Part shown: one piece after another, positions 15,508-25,207 of the stretch
How the letters are laid out: each line of letters opens with the position of its first letter
How positions within the stretch are numbered: position 1 is the first letter of the stretch
From: Acidobacteriota bacterium
GTDB lineage: Bacteria > Acidobacteriota > Blastocatellia > Pyrinomonadales > Pyrinomonadaceae
DNA: 44,013 nt
Direction of reading: 5' to 3'
NCBI GenBank assembly: GCA_019639235.1
Contig: JAHBSG010000030.1
Location: forward strand, 1 to 44,013
Translations under genes and position numbers: made by a program
Notes under the pieces: generated by a model
Told to the model about the DNA's origin: nothing
Database searches by the model: none
What the model saw: the letters and a program-made list of their open reading frames with translations, nothing else

Positions 15508-15648
15508 AGGTTGTCCAAAGGGGCAAGGTTCTGTGTCTTTGTTCTGTGCGATCTGTGGTATCGCCCCCGATTTCACGGGTGTACACCACAGAATGCACAG
15601 AGCAAGATCCGAAAACGCAGATAAGAACCTTGTCGCTTCGGGCAACCT
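15508..15648. repeat. 141-bp imperfect palindrome between convergent genes
   Basis: The outer arms 15508-15532 and 15624-15648 are 25-bp inverted repeats with about four mismatches (AGGTTGTCC.../...GGGCAACCT). Inside, TCTGTG...ATCTGTGGT faces ACCACAGAATGCACAGA, so nearly the whole segment folds into one long hairpin. The position between the S9D and GGDEF-EAL stops suits a transcription boundary, but the inner words belong to a widely dispersed ACCACAGA...CACAGA repeat type. Confidence 0.75.
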
Positions 15649-15654
15649 CTTTGT

Positions 15655-18624
15655 TTATTGTATATCGCGGAGTTCGACGACGTCCGCGGCGGCGGGCAGC
15701 GGCGGCGGGCCGAGTTCGAGCATCCGGCCGGGACGTTTGCCGATCAGCTTTCTCGCCATCTCGCCGGCGACCGGCTTTGAGAAGTAATAGCCCTGTCCAA
15801 GCCGGCAGCCGAAAAGCTGAAGCCGCCGAAGCTGGTCAGCGGTTTCGATGCCTTCGGCGACGACGTCAATTCCCAGATTCTCGCCGAGCATCAGGATGGT
15901 TTTGACGATCGCCGAGCTCTTGTCGTCGATGATCATCTTGTCGATGAACGAGCGGTCGATCTTCAACCGGTCGAAAGGGAAGCGGGCGAGATAGCTGAGC
16001 GAAGAATAGCCCGTGCCGAAGTCGTCGGTCGCTAGCTGTAGCCCAAGCGCGTCAAGCTCTCGAAGCACGCGAAGCGAGCGCTCGCTCTGTTCCATAACGG
16101 TGCTCTCGGTCACCTCAAGCTTCAATTGTCCCGGCTCAAGCCCCGTTTCCGCAATTACCGATTCGATCTGCCCGATCAGCGACGGATGCATGAGCTGCTT
16201 TGCCGAGAGGTTGACGCTGACCGAGAGCCGATGGGCGGTCTTCGCTTGCCAGGCGGCGAGGTTAGTGCAGGCTTCGCGCAGGATCCATTTTCCGATCGGG
16301 ACGATCAGCCCGGTTTCCTCGGCGACGCTGATGAATTCGTCCGGCGGGATCAGCCCGTTCTCGGGATGCCGCCAGCGGATCAATGCCTCAAATTCGCAGA
16401 CCGTTCCGTCCGTGATATCGACGATCGGCTGATAGAGCACTTCGAAGTCGCCGCGTTCGACCGCACGGCGGAGGTCGGTCTCGACCCTGAGCAGATTGAG
16501 ATTGCGGGTATGCATCTCCTTGTCGAAGACCTCGTACCGAGCCTTGCCCGATTCCTTTGCCCGGTACATCGCCGAGTCCGCATCGCGGAGAAAGTCCTCG
16601 GGTTCGCGCATTATGTCGTCGGAGACGATGATGCCGATGCTCGCCGAGGTGAATACTTCGTAGCTGTCGATCTCAAAGGGGCGTTCGAGGTTCTCCTGCA
16701 GGCGGTCGGCAACCTTCACGACCTCCTCCCGCGAGCCCGTCCGATTTAGCAAAATTACAAATTCATCGCCGCCGAGCCGGGCAACGACATCGCCCGGGCG
16801 AACGAGTGCGTTGAGCCGGTCGGCGATCGATTTGAGCAGCTTATCGCCAATGATATGACCGAGGCTGTCGTTGATCACCTTGAAGCGGTCGAGATCGAGG
16901 AAGAGCACGGCAAAGCGGGCCGCTTCGGTCTTTTCAGCCCGCGAGATCGCCCCGCGAAGGTGGTTCATGAACTCGGGCCGGTTCGGCAGCCCGGTCAGGG
17001 CATCGTGGCGGGCAAGGTAGTTGAGCTTTTCCTCGGTCTGCTTCTGGTCGTCGATGTCGGTATTCGTGCCGAACCATTTCGTGATGCGGCCGCTGCTGTC
17101 GCGGCCGGCGTTGGCGCGTGCCTTGTGCCAGCGGTAAACGCCGTCGCTGCGGCGTAGACGGAACTCGACCTCGTAGTATTTACCGGTGGCGAGCGAATTT
17201 GACCATTCGATGAGGCAGGTTTGCAGGTCGTCCGGGTGGATCAGGTCCTGCCAGCCGGCACCGAGTATTTCCTCGGCCGGCCGGTCAAAGTACTCGATAG
17301 TCCGCTGGTTCACATAATCGAGCCTGCCGTCGGGCTCGGCCGTCCAGACCTGGTGGTAGATGCCTTCGCCGAGTTGGCGGAATTTGTACTCGCTTGTGCG
17401 AAGCACCTCCTCGGCACGGCGGCGTTCGGTAACGTCGCGGCCGATGCCCTGGACTCCGATGGGCATCCCGCGTTGCAGAATAAGCCGTGTGCTGAGCTCG
17501 AGCGGAACGCGGCGGCCGTCTTTCGCGAGGATATCGATCTCGTAGGTCGTTGACTGGTCTTCGGCGAGCTTGCGGGCCGTCATCTCGCGGGCAGAGGCGA
17601 GTGACTCAGGAGCGACGACCTGGACGATGTTCATTTTCAGAGCTTCGTCGCGGGTGTAGCCGGTTATGCGTTCGCCGGTCTGGTTGAGCGAGGTGAAGTT
17701 GCCGCGAAGGTCGTGGGTATAGATGATGTCGTTGGCGTTCTCAAAAAGGTCGCGGTAGCGCTTTTCGCTTTCGCGAAGTGCCTCTTCGGATTGCCGCCTT
17801 TCGGTGATGTCGCGGGCGATGCCCTGAACGGCAACGGGCTGGCCGTCCTTGTAGATGACCGTGCTGTTTATCTCAAGCGTGATGCGCGAGCCGTCCTTGC
17901 GGATGCAGTCGAGTTCGTAAACGGTTTGCGATGCGTTACCGTTCAGCTTCTCGTGCAGCTTCGTTTTCGCGAGTTCGAGCTGGTCCGGAGCGACGATCTC
18001 GGACATGTGAAGCTGCAATGCTTCTTCACGCGGATAGCCGAAAACGCGTTCGGCAGCCGTGTTCATCGAGATATAGTTGCCTTCGAGGTCGTGGACGTAG
18101 ATAACGTCGTTGGCATTTTCAAAAAGAGCGCGGTAGCGCAGTTCGTTCTCGGCGACGGCCTGCTCGGCGATCTTGCGGCCGGTGATGTCGATCATCACGC
18201 CTTCGCGAAAGATCACTCGCCCGTCCTCTCCGCGGATAAGGCAGCCGCGGTCGCGCACCCAGTGAAGTTCGCCCGCGGCGTCGTAGATGCGGTATTCGTA
18301 ATCGACCTCTTCGCCGCTCTCGGTCGATTCGGTCGTCTGCGAAAAGACCCATTCCTGATCTTCCGGATGAATTATACGTAGCCAGACCTCCGGGTCCGAG
18401 GTCCACATCTCGAGGGGATAGCCAAAGCGGCTGAAGGCCGGGCTGACGTATTGCGGCGAATAGGGCGGGTTCGGGTCGACGACGTAAAAGAGAACCGGCA
18501 GGTTCTCGATAAGGCTGCGATAGTCGGTCTGTCCCTTCATTCTCCTGGGCGGTGTGTCCTGGTTGTGAGGTTCGGGCGAACTTTCATCAACGGACGGTGA
18601 GGAGGTGTCCATGAGGTGGTCCAT
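15655..18624 (-). CDS. Four-PAS GGDEF-EAL cyclic-di-GMP enzyme (989 aa)
   Basis: No signal peptide or membrane segment. Four PAS/PAC modules span about 36-540. The second and third are near-duplicates (each has RYR.LFENANDIIY.HDL), suggesting internal duplication. The GGDEF domain (about 550-715) has an intact site, G618-GDEF622, and an RxxD inhibitory site (RPGD) five residues upstream. The EAL domain (about 730-975) has E746-AL and the metal and catalytic motifs LEVTES, DDFGTGYSS, LKIDRSF and VAEGIET. Both diguanylate cyclase and phosphodiesterase activities are possible, tuned by PAS inputs. Heme or flavin binding cannot be judged. Starts at 18624, 18612 and 18540 are all possible; none has a convincing ribosome site. 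Confidence 0.93.
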   Translation of the reverse strand: MDHLMDTSSPSVDESSPEPHNQDTPPRRMKGQTDYRSLIENLPVLFYVVDPNPPYSPQYVSPAFSRFGYPLEMWTSDPEVWLRIIHPEDQEWVFSQTTESTESGEEVDYEYRIYDAAGELHWVRDRGCLIRGEDGRVIFREGVMIDITGRKIAEQAVAENELRYRALFENANDVIYVHDLEGNYISMNTAAERVFGYPREEALQLHMSEIVAPDQLELAKTKLHEKLNGNASQTVYELDCIRKDGSRITLEINSTVIYKDGQPVAVQGIARDITERRQSEEALRESEKRYRDLFENANDIIYTHDLRGNFTSLNQTGERITGYTRDEALKMNIVQVVAPESLASAREMTARKLAEDQSTTYEIDILAKDGRRVPLELSTRLILQRGMPIGVQGIGRDVTERRRAEEVLRTSEYKFRQLGEGIYHQVWTAEPDGRLDYVNQRTIEYFDRPAEEILGAGWQDLIHPDDLQTCLIEWSNSLATGKYYEVEFRLRRSDGVYRWHKARANAGRDSSGRITKWFGTNTDIDDQKQTEEKLNYLARHDALTGLPNRPEFMNHLRGAISRAEKTEAARFAVLFLDLDRFKVINDSLGHIIGDKLLKSIADRLNALVRPGDVVARLGGDEFVILLNRTGSREEVVKVADRLQENLERPFEIDSYEVFTSASIGIIVSDDIMREPEDFLRDADSAMYRAKESGKARYEVFDKEMHTRNLNLLRVETDLRRAVERGDFEVLYQPIVDITDGTVCEFEALIRWRHPENGLIPPDEFISVAEETGLIVPIGKWILREACTNLAAWQAKTAHRLSVSVNLSAKQLMHPSLIGQIESVIAETGLEPGQLKLEVTESTVMEQSERSLRVLRELDALGLQLATDDFGTGYSSLSYLARFPFDRLKIDRSFIDKMIIDDKSSAIVKTILMLGENLGIDVVAEGIETADQLRRLQLFGCRLGQGYYFSKPVAGEMARKLIGKRPGRMLELGPPPLPAAADVVELRDIQ

Positions 18625-18876
18625 AGGTTACACACGGTCATAAAGTGACAAATGGCGTCACTTATCAGCTATCACGAATTGTTACTTGCAGGGAGGCAAA
18701 AAGCCTACAGAACACGGTCGGGAGCCGCTGACAACTGTTAAATCAAGCTTTATGATCCGTAAAACCGCTACGGGCAAAGCACTTCGTCTGCAACCGGCAT
18801 ACCAAACCCGGCGATGGAAAAAATCGCTAAAAAGGCTTAACATTAAGACACTCTCCGGTTCCCGAAGGCGACCAAT

Positions 18877-20148
18877 ATGAAAAGAACCTTGTCATTTTTG
18901 CTTATCCTCATGTTCTCCCTTTCCACGCTCGGGCAGACGATGCCGCCCGATGCCGACCCGAAGCTCTGGGCTCAGGCGTTGAAGATCCATAAGAAGGCGA
19001 TCATCATCGATGGCCACAACGACATCACCGGCCCGATGATGGACCAGGACCTGAACCTCGCGACCGATACCCGCGGGATGCTGCAGCTCGGCGGCGACCC
19101 GATCCACACGGACATCAATCGCTGGAAGGCGGGCGGCATGACCGGCCAGTTCATGTCGATCTACGTTTCGGGCAATACGCTCAGGACGGGCGGCTCGATG
19201 CGGCGAGCGATGGAGCTTATCGACGTGACGAACCGCGAGGCCGAGCGGCACGAGGACCTTGTGATGTGCACGACGGCGGCCGAGATTCGCCGGGCGAAGA
19301 AGCAGAACAAGATCTGTTTGCTGATGGGCATCGAGGGCGGTTATGCAATAGAGAATTCGCTTTACGCACTCCGCAATTTCTATCGCCTCGGCGTCCGCTA
19401 TATGACGCTGACGCACAACGTAACCCACGATTGGGCCGATGCCCACGGCGACGAGAAGCGGAACAACGGCCTGAGCGACTTTGGCAAAGAGGTTGTCCGC
19501 GAGATGAACCGGCTCGGCATCCTGATCGATATCTCGCACGTCTCGGACAAGGTGATGCACGATGCGCTCGACATCACAAAGGCGCCGATCATCGCCTCGC
19601 ACTCGGGGGCCCGCAGCGTCTCGAACCACACCCGTAACGTACCGGACGATGTGCTCAAGCGGCTGCCGCAGAACGGCGGTGTGATCATGGTCGTCTTCTA
19701 CCCGGCTTTTCTCGATGAAAGGACGGCAAAGGAACAGAGTGAACGCTCGGCAAGGCTTCGCGACCAGATCGCTGCTCTCCGCGAGCAACACAAGGACGAT
19801 GATGCGGCCTTCTATGCGGCCCGCAACAAGCTGTACGAAGCGAACCCGATATATATCGCCGACTACAAACGGATCGTGGATCACATTGACCACATAAAGA
19901 AGGTCGCCGGCATCGAACACGCCGGCATCGGTTCGGACTACGACGGCGTGCCGTTCCTCAACCCGCCGATGAAGGGGGCGGAGGATCTTCCGCTTGTCAC
20001 TTACGAGATGCTCCGCCGGGGTTACACCGAGAAAGAGATCCTGATGGTGCTCGGCGGAAATATGCTCCGGGCAATGGAGCAGGCGGAACGCGTCGCCCGC
20101 GGCACCCGCACCTCGGCCGACGGCAGCCTGATGAAACTCAAAAAATAG
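18877..20148 (+). CDS. Exported membrane dipeptidase, M19 family (423 aa)
   Basis: A signal peptide (about 1-20) is followed by the M19 renal-dipeptidase TIM barrel. The zinc ligands are visible: H47 and D49 (IDGHND), E153 (GIEGG), H221 (ISHVS) and H242 (ASHSGARS). The usual later aspartate occurs in GIGSDYDGV. It hydrolyses dipeptides, possibly D-amino-acid or dehydro-dipeptides, in the periplasm, consistent with the nearby exported peptidases and amino acid permease. It is divergent from the GGDEF-EAL gene across about 250 bp and ends at a strong intrinsic terminator. Confidence 0.93.
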   Translation: MKRTLSFLLILMFSLSTLGQTMPPDADPKLWAQALKIHKKAIIIDGHNDITGPMMDQDLNLATDTRGMLQLGGDPIHTDINRWKAGGMTGQFMSIYVSGNTLRTGGSMRRAMELIDVTNREAERHEDLVMCTTAAEIRRAKKQNKICLLMGIEGGYAIENSLYALRNFYRLGVRYMTLTHNVTHDWADAHGDEKRNNGLSDFGKEVVREMNRLGILIDISHVSDKVMHDALDITKAPIIASHSGARSVSNHTRNVPDDVLKRLPQNGGVIMVVFYPAFLDERTAKEQSERSARLRDQIAALREQHKDDDAAFYAARNKLYEANPIYIADYKRIVDHIDHIKKVAGIEHAGIGSDYDGVPFLNPPMKGAEDLPLVTYEMLRRGYTEKEILMVLGGNMLRAMEQAERVARGTRTSADGSLMKLKK

Positions 20149-20171
20149 CAGCAGCAAATACCACAGAGAAG

Positions 20172-20201
20172 AAGCACGGCCGGATCGGGTCGTGCTTTTT
20201 T
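20172..20201 (+). terminator. Intrinsic terminator of the dipeptidase gene
   Basis: AAGCACG stem, GC-rich interior, CGTGCTT, then a run of T (20196-20201), 24 bp past the dipeptidase stop. The remaining bases up to the next gene (20202-20442) hold only an imperfect hairpin at about 20305-20350 (CGAGAgCGTTGCCGC against GCGGTGACG...TTCTCG) and no convincing gene. Confidence 0.85.
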
Positions 20202-20442
20202 GTTTGAGCGAAGACAGACGACTAGCACTTCCGCTACGCACGCCCGCCTTGACTCGGAAGTCGAATTGAAATAGAGTCCCGCGCATCACCTCTCAAATTA
20301 CTTGCGAGAGCGTTGCCGCTGACTGATGTTGCGGTGACGCCGCATTCTCGTCCCCCGAACATCACTTTCTTAGGTCAGGCGGTTTTGACTAATGCCTAAT
20401 TGTTGGCAGAACAACGGCTGGCTATGGATGGGAGGAAAACTA

Positions 20443-21252
20443 ATGAAAATTATCTTTATAACTTTAATGCTTGCGGTTCTTGCAGGAACGTCGCTAGCGG
20501 TGTGCTCGGAGTCGGACAAGTCGGCCCTTGAAGCTCTTGACCGGGAATGGGCACGAGCCGGACAAGCCGGTGACAGGGCGAAGCTGAATGCGATCTATGC
20601 AGACGAATTTGTTTCGATGCCGGATATGATCGGCAAAGCAGCCACGATCGAGAATACAATGCAGAACGCTCAGGCGGGCGGCCCGACGAATGCGGTCGCT
20701 ACCGTCCATGACCGCTACCTTTTCGGCTGTGCCGGAAATACCGCGACGATCACCCACCGAAACATAATTACTGCAACCTCACCGAGCGGCAAGACCGAAA
20801 CCTTCTGGACACGGAGCGTTCATTTCCTCGAAAAGCGCGGCGGACGCTGGCAGGTCGTAAGCACCACCGGACACGAAATGAACGATCAGATGACCATCGC
20901 CTACCTTGAGCAGGACTGGAACGATGCAAACCTTCGGCGGGACAAAGCCTGGTTCGAGAAAAATTTTGCCGATGATTTTGTCGGGGTGAGTTCAATGACT
21001 GGAAAAGTCTTGGGCAAAGCCGAGGACATTGCGGACACCGTTAACGACAAGGGAACGATCGAACTGGCGGAGACGTCGGATCTCGATATCCATGTGGTTG
21101 GCGACCGGGCACGTGTGATCGGAATTTATCGGTACAAGGGCAAGGACGAAAAGGGCGTTGCCTATGACCGCAAGATCCGCTTTACGGATACATGGATCAA
21201 ACGTGACGGCCGTTGGCAGGCCTGGTCGAGTACCGGCGTTCCGATCCAGTAA
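20443..21252 (+). CDS. Exported double NTF2-like (DUF4440) protein
   Basis: ATG 20443 follows GGGAGGAAAACTA, a clear Shine-Dalgarno sequence, so the upstream in-frame ATG at 20392 is rejected. A signal peptide ends near SLAVC; the cysteine lies close to a lipobox, so it could be a lipoprotein. Two SnoaL / NTF2-like modules follow: about 22-145 (LDREWARAGQAGDRAKLNAI ... GGRWQVVSTTG) and about 148-269 (LEQDWNDANLRRDKAWFEKN ... DGRWQAWSSTG). They look like a tandem duplication. Such cone-shaped pockets bind small molecules, but no catalytic residues are evident and function is unknown. Confidence 0.82.
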   Translation: MKIIFITLMLAVLAGTSLAVCSESDKSALEALDREWARAGQAGDRAKLNAIYADEFVSMPDMIGKAATIENTMQNAQAGGPTNAVATVHDRYLFGCAGNTATITHRNIITATSPSGKTETFWTRSVHFLEKRGGRWQVVSTTGHEMNDQMTIAYLEQDWNDANLRRDKAWFEKNFADDFVGVSSMTGKVLGKAEDIADTVNDKGTIELAETSDLDIHVVGDRARVIGIYRYKGKDEKGVAYDRKIRFTDTWIKRDGRWQAWSSTGVPIQ

Positions 21253-21276
21253 ACTCGAGTGCAGGTACCCATGAAA

Positions 21277-21397
21277 AGAGCGTGTTGCCGTCGAGGGGCA
21301 CGCTCTACTTCGATCTGTTTGACGTGCCTGGGCGAGTATTCGCGTGATGATCGTGACGAGAACCTGATGTTCGAATGGGTTCTCGCGGTTTCGATCA
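21277..21397. other. Structured intergenic region with two stem-loops
   Basis: The 330-bp gap 21253-21582 has no gene. It holds one hairpin at 21277-21306 (AGAGCGTG...CACGCTCT) shortly after the upstream stop, and a second at 21348-21397, where TGATCG / CGATCA and GAGAACC / GGTTCTC form two stacked helices. Neither is followed by a T-tract. The first may end the upstream transcript; the second could be RNA structure or another palindromic repeat. The rest of the gap shows nothing I can identify. Confidence 0.45.
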
Positions 21398-21582
21398 CGG
21401 GAGCTATAGAGGGAAGCCCCTGCCGTCGCGTACTTTGACCGATGGGCCCTTTAGGGGATTTAGCCATTGTTAAACGAAAAAACCAATTCTGTTGGTCTCT
21501 GAGCCAGCGGCCGTCATCCGGATGCGGCGGCCGACTGAGTTTGCTCAATTTGGGCATCCATTCCTTTTCCCCGGAGAAAATT

Positions 21583-22110
21583 ATGACAAATAGATTGATC
21601 GCAACCGCGCTTGTTGCATTGTCGTCGCTGGTTTTCATTTCCTGCGGCGCACCGGCAGCTACAAATGCCCCATCAAACAAGGCCTCGAACACCGCGGGCA
21701 ATGCCGCCCCGAAGGCTGCGGATACCGCGGCAGCAGAGACTGAGGTCAAGAAGATGATGGACGACTTCTCCGCGGCCTTGAACAAGAACGACGCAGATGC
21801 CATCGGGAAGTTCTACACTGATGACTATTCATTGATCGATGGCAACGGGCAGGTGCAGACAAAGGCATCGCGCACCGAGCAGATCAGGTCGGGCAAGGTC
21901 AAACTGGAAGGGGTAAAGTTTGGCGACATGAAGGTCAGTATGCACCCGACCGGTGACGCGGCTGTTGTGACGGGCAAAGCATCCGGAAAATCCACCACCG
22001 ACGGTAAGACCGAGGACGTGAGTTCGATGGTAACCTGGATCGTCGTCAAAGGAGCCGATGGCTGGAAGTTCTCAAGGGCGCAAATAACGAATATCAAAGC
22101 CGGTTCTTAA
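21583..22110 (+). CDS. NTF2-like (DUF4440) lipoprotein (175 aa)
   Basis: ATG 21583 follows CCGGAGAAAATT, a fair ribosome site; the longer frame from 21442 is not needed. A lipoprotein signal ends LVFISC/GAPA. An Ala/Asn-rich linker follows, then one NTF2-like domain (VKKMMDDFSAALNKNDADAI ... DGWKFSRAQITNI). It is probably anchored in a periplasm-facing membrane leaflet. It resembles the modules of the gene just upstream, so the two form a small paralogous cluster. Function unknown. A bidirectional hairpin separates it from convergent secA. Confidence 0.82.
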   Translation: MTNRLIATALVALSSLVFISCGAPAATNAPSNKASNTAGNAAPKAADTAAAETEVKKMMDDFSAALNKNDADAIGKFYTDDYSLIDGNGQVQTKASRTEQIRSGKVKLEGVKFGDMKVSMHPTGDAAVVTGKASGKSTTDGKTEDVSSMVTWIVVKGADGWKFSRAQITNIKAGS

Positions 22111-22180
22111 ACGGAAAATGATAGACCGGAAGGGATACTCACCAAGTCAACTTCGGTCTCTAACAAAATACGTAGGCCAG

Positions 22181-22214
22181 AAAAGGGGCGGCATCCGATG
22201 ATGTCCGCCCTTTT
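22181..22214. terminator. Bidirectional terminator between the lipoprotein and secA
   Basis: AAAAGGGGCGG, a 12-base loop region, CCGCCCTTTT: a 10-bp GC-rich stem with one bulge and flanking A/T runs on both sides. It can terminate the plus-strand lipoprotein gene and the minus-strand secA gene. Confidence 0.82.
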
Positions 22215-22223
22215 CATTTGACG

Positions 22224-25034
22224 TCAGGCCCCTGCGCCGTGGCACTTTTTGAACTTCTTGCCGCTGCCGCAGTAGCACGGGTCGTTTGGCTTGACCTTCG
22301 GCTGGTCGCGTTTGAAGGGCGTATGCCGAACCTCGTCGGTATCGCCGGCGGCGGTGGCGGTTGCCATCGCACCGGTAAACGCCATGCCGGCTGCCTGCCT
22401 GCGGGCACGCTGCTGGGCCAGCCGTTCAAGCCGGGCACGCTCTTCCTGTTCGTCGCGGGAGACGACCTCGAGGTGGAAAAGAGCCTTTGTCGTATTCGTG
22501 TCGATGCGGTCAAGCATGTCCTGGAACATCTCGAACGACTGCTTCTTGTACTCGACGAGCGGATCCTTTTGGCCGTAACCGACGAGACCGATGCCCTGCT
22601 TTACCTGATCGATCGAGGCGAGGTGGTCCTTCCACTGCGAGTCGATGATGTTGAGCATGATGTAGCGCTCATAGGCACGGAGTGCTTCCTCGCCGGCAAG
22701 CTTTTCTTTCTCCTCGTACTCGGCCTTTGCCTTCGCCCAGATGCGTTCCTGGATGTCGTCCGGGTTCATCGTATGGAAATCGACACCGGCATCGCGGGCC
22801 GGATCGACCTTGTAGATGCTCTCGATCTCCGCCGCATAGGTGTTCACATCCCATTGGTCCGGGCTGATCGTCAGGCTCAGCATGCTGTCCGTCAGGTCGT
22901 GCAGAAGGTCGCGAGCGACGCCATTTTCGCCGAGCAGATATTCGCGGTGATTTTCCTCGAACATCAACTGACGGCGGAGCTTGTAGATCGTCTCACGCTG
23001 GCGGTTCATCACGTCGTCATATTTGAGGACGTGCTTTCGCGTTTCAAAGTTGCGTGCTTCGACGGCCTTCTGTGCACGCTCGATCTGTTTCGAAACGGTC
23101 TTCGATTCGATCGCGACGCCGTCCTCCATTCCGAGCCACTGCATCATCGAGCGGACCTTGTCGCCTGCAAAGATGCGCATCAGGTCGTCCTCAAGCGAGA
23201 GGACGAAATGCGACGAACCGGGATCGCCCTGCCGGCCGGCACGTCCGCGGAGCTGATTATCGATGCGGCGAGATTCGTGCCGCTCTGTGCCCAGAATATG
23301 CAGCCCGCCGGCAGCAACGACCTCCTCATGCTCTTTTGCAACGACCGCCTTTGCCTTGCGAAGCTGCTCTTCGTACTGCTCCGGCGTCGCCTCGTCGGGA
23401 TTGATCTCCATCCGCTTGAGGTAGTCGTTCGCAAGAAACTCCGGGTTACCACCGAGCAGGATGTCCGTACCGCGGCCGGCCATGTTGGTCGCGATGGTCA
23501 CCGCTCCCTTGCGGCCCGCCTGGGCAACGATCTCGGCCTCGCGTTCGTGGTACTTGGCGTTGAGAACGTTGTGCGGAACGCCGAGCTTCTTGAGCCGATC
23601 GGCGACGATCTCGGAATTTTCGACCGAGACGGTACCGACGAGCACCGGTTGCCCCTTGGCATGGAGTTCGCGGATCTCCTCGACGACGGCGTTCCATTTT
23701 TCGGGCAGCGTGCGGTAGATGACGTCCGAGCCGTCCTTGCGGACCATCGGCCGGTGGGTCGGGATCGAAACCACATCGAGCCCGTAAACCGTATTGAACT
23801 CCTCGGCTTCCGTGTCGGCCGTACCGGTCATACCGGAGAGCTTTTCGTACATACGGAAGTAGTTCTGGAGCGTGATGGTCGCGAGAGTTTGGTTCTCACG
23901 CTCGATCTTTACGCCCTCTTTCGCTTCGACGGCCTGATGAAGCCCGTCGGACCAGCGGCGGCCCTGCATAAGGCGTCCGGTGAAGTCATCGACGATGATC
24001 ACTTCGCCTTCCTGCACGACGTAGTGATGATCCCGCTTGTAAAGCGTATGGGCCTTGAGTGCCTGTTCAACGCAATGGAGCAGGTCCATATTGCCGGGGT
24101 CGTAAAGGTTCTCGACGCCAAGCAGCTTCTCGGCCTTCGAGACGCCCTGCTCCGTCAGCACGGCCGAGTGGTTCTTCTCGTCAACCAGGTAATCGCCGGT
24201 CGTGACCTTTGTTTCCTCGTCCTTGTGGCCCTTTTCAAGCCGCGGGATAACGTCGTTCGCGACGTAGTATTTATCGGTCGCGTCATCGGTGGCACCGGAG
24301 ATGATGAGCGGCGTCCGGGCCTCGTCGATAAGGATCGAATCGACCTCGTCAACGATCGCGAAATAGTGATCGCGTTGGACGAGCGACTCGACATCGAACT
24401 TCATGTTGTCGCGGAGATAGTCGAAGCCGAATTCGTTGTTCGTTCCGTAGGTAATGTCGCAGCCGTAGGCTTCCTTGCGGGCAAAGTCATCCATATCGTT
24501 CTGGATGCAGCCGACGGTCAGCCCGAGAAACTGATGGATGCGTCCCATCCACTCGGAGTCACGCGAGGCGAGATAATCGTTGACCGTAACGACGTGGACG
24601 CCGCGGCCGGTGAGTGCGTTGAGGTACGAAGGAAGCGTCGCGACGAGCGTCTTACCTTCACCTGTGCGCATTTCGGCGATGCGGCCCTGGTGAAGAGCGA
24701 CGCCGCCGATCATCTGCACGTCAAAGTGCCGCATCCCCGTGACGCGTTTCGATGCCTCGCGGACCGTTGCGAATGCTTCGGGAAGGATCTCATGAAGCAC
24801 TTCCTGCTCGGCCTTTCGGCGTTCGTCCTTGTCCTCGATGCCGTCGAGCCGGCGGGCAATAAGCTCCTTGAACTTCGGCGTCTGCGCCTTCAGCTCATCA
24901 TCCGAAAGCCCTTGGATCTTCGCTTCCCAATCGTTGATGTCCACAACGATCGGCTTGACCTTTTTTAGAAATACGTCACTCGAAGACCCGAAGATCTTCT
25001 TGACCAATTTATCTGCAAAACTGTTTACTGGCAT
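22224..25034 (-). CDS. secA: Preprotein translocase ATPase SecA (936 aa)
   Basis: Full-length SecA, slightly longer than the E. coli protein (901 aa). Visible are the Walker A box MRTGEGKT, the DEAD-type box [17 protein letters not shown], the preprotein-binding domain, motif [10 protein letters not shown] in the second ATPase lobe and the C-terminal SEC-C zinc motif [14 protein letters not shown]. It drives Sec-dependent export through SecYEG, used by the many signal-peptide proteins in this window. Start ATG 25034 follows AAGAGGAACC. The antisense strand is open for 916 codons (22218-24968) only as a codon-usage shadow. Confidence 0.98.
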   Translation of the reverse strand: MPVNSFADKLVKKIFGSSSDVFLKKVKPIVVDINDWEAKIQGLSDDELKAQTPKFKELIARRLDGIEDKDERRKAEQEVLHEILPEAFATVREASKRVTGMRHFDVQMIGGVALHQGRIAEMRTGEGKTLVATLPSYLNALTGRGVHVVTVNDYLASRDSEWMGRIHQFLGLTVGCIQNDMDDFARKEAYGCDITYGTNNEFGFDYLRDNMKFDVESLVQRDHYFAIVDEVDSILIDEARTPLIISGATDDATDKYYVANDVIPRLEKGHKDEETKVTTGDYLVDEKNHSAVLTEQGVSKAEKLLGVENLYDPGNMDLLHCVEQALKAHTLYKRDHHYVVQEGEVIIVDDFTGRLMQGRRWSDGLHQAVEAKEGVKIERENQTLATITLQNYFRMYEKLSGMTGTADTEAEEFNTVYGLDVVSIPTHRPMVRKDGSDVIYRTLPEKWNAVVEEIRELHAKGQPVLVGTVSVENSEIVADRLKKLGVPHNVLNAKYHEREAEIVAQAGRKGAVTIATNMAGRGTDILLGGNPEFLANDYLKRMEINPDEATPEQYEEQLRKAKAVVAKEHEEVVAAGGLHILGTERHESRRIDNQLRGRAGRQGDPGSSHFVLSLEDDLMRIFAGDKVRSMMQWLGMEDGVAIESKTVSKQIERAQKAVEARNFETRKHVLKYDDVMNRQRETIYKLRRQLMFEENHREYLLGENGVARDLLHDLTDSMLSLTISPDQWDVNTYAAEIESIYKVDPARDAGVDFHTMNPDDIQERIWAKAKAEYEEKEKLAGEEALRAYERYIMLNIIDSQWKDHLASIDQVKQGIGLVGYGQKDPLVEYKKQSFEMFQDMLDRIDTNTTKALFHLEVVSRDEQEERARLERLAQQRARRQAAGMAFTGAMATATAAGDTDEVRHTPFKRDQPKVKPNDPCYCGSGKKFKKCHGAGA

Positions 25035-25057
25035 TGGTTCCTCTTATGTTCTGAGTC

Positions 25058-25128
25058 CACGCTTCAGCGTGCCTTACAAACCGGCCTGCCTGTCAAAATA
25101 GCAAGGCAAACCAAAGTTCGTACTTTGG
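25058..25128. repeat. Two short palindromes upstream of secA
   Basis: CACGCTTCAGCGTG (25058-25071) and CCAAAGTTCGTACTTTGG (25111-25128; 7-bp stems, 4-base loop) lie in the 170 bp upstream of the secA start. This is where its promoter or leader should be, so they may be regulatory RNA hairpins. The words resemble dispersed repeats, so no function is assigned. Confidence 0.5.
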
Positions 25129-25207
25129 ACGATCGGCTGCCCGACCACAACTCTTTAGGTAAATTGCTGAATGAAAAGGCGAGATGTTTGAACTCGTCCC
25201 TCCGCTG

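Noticed and set aside
18752..18880. A 42-codon basic ORF overlapping the dipeptidase start (ATGA)
   Set aside because: The overlap is suggestive of a leader peptide, but there is no ribosome site, the composition is just Arg/Lys/Ser-rich, and the region is more easily read as promoter DNA.
22218..24968. A 916-codon plus-strand open frame opposite secA
   Set aside because: It mirrors secA almost exactly and encodes no recognisable motif; the high GC third positions of secA remove stops from the antisense frame. secA itself has complete motifs.
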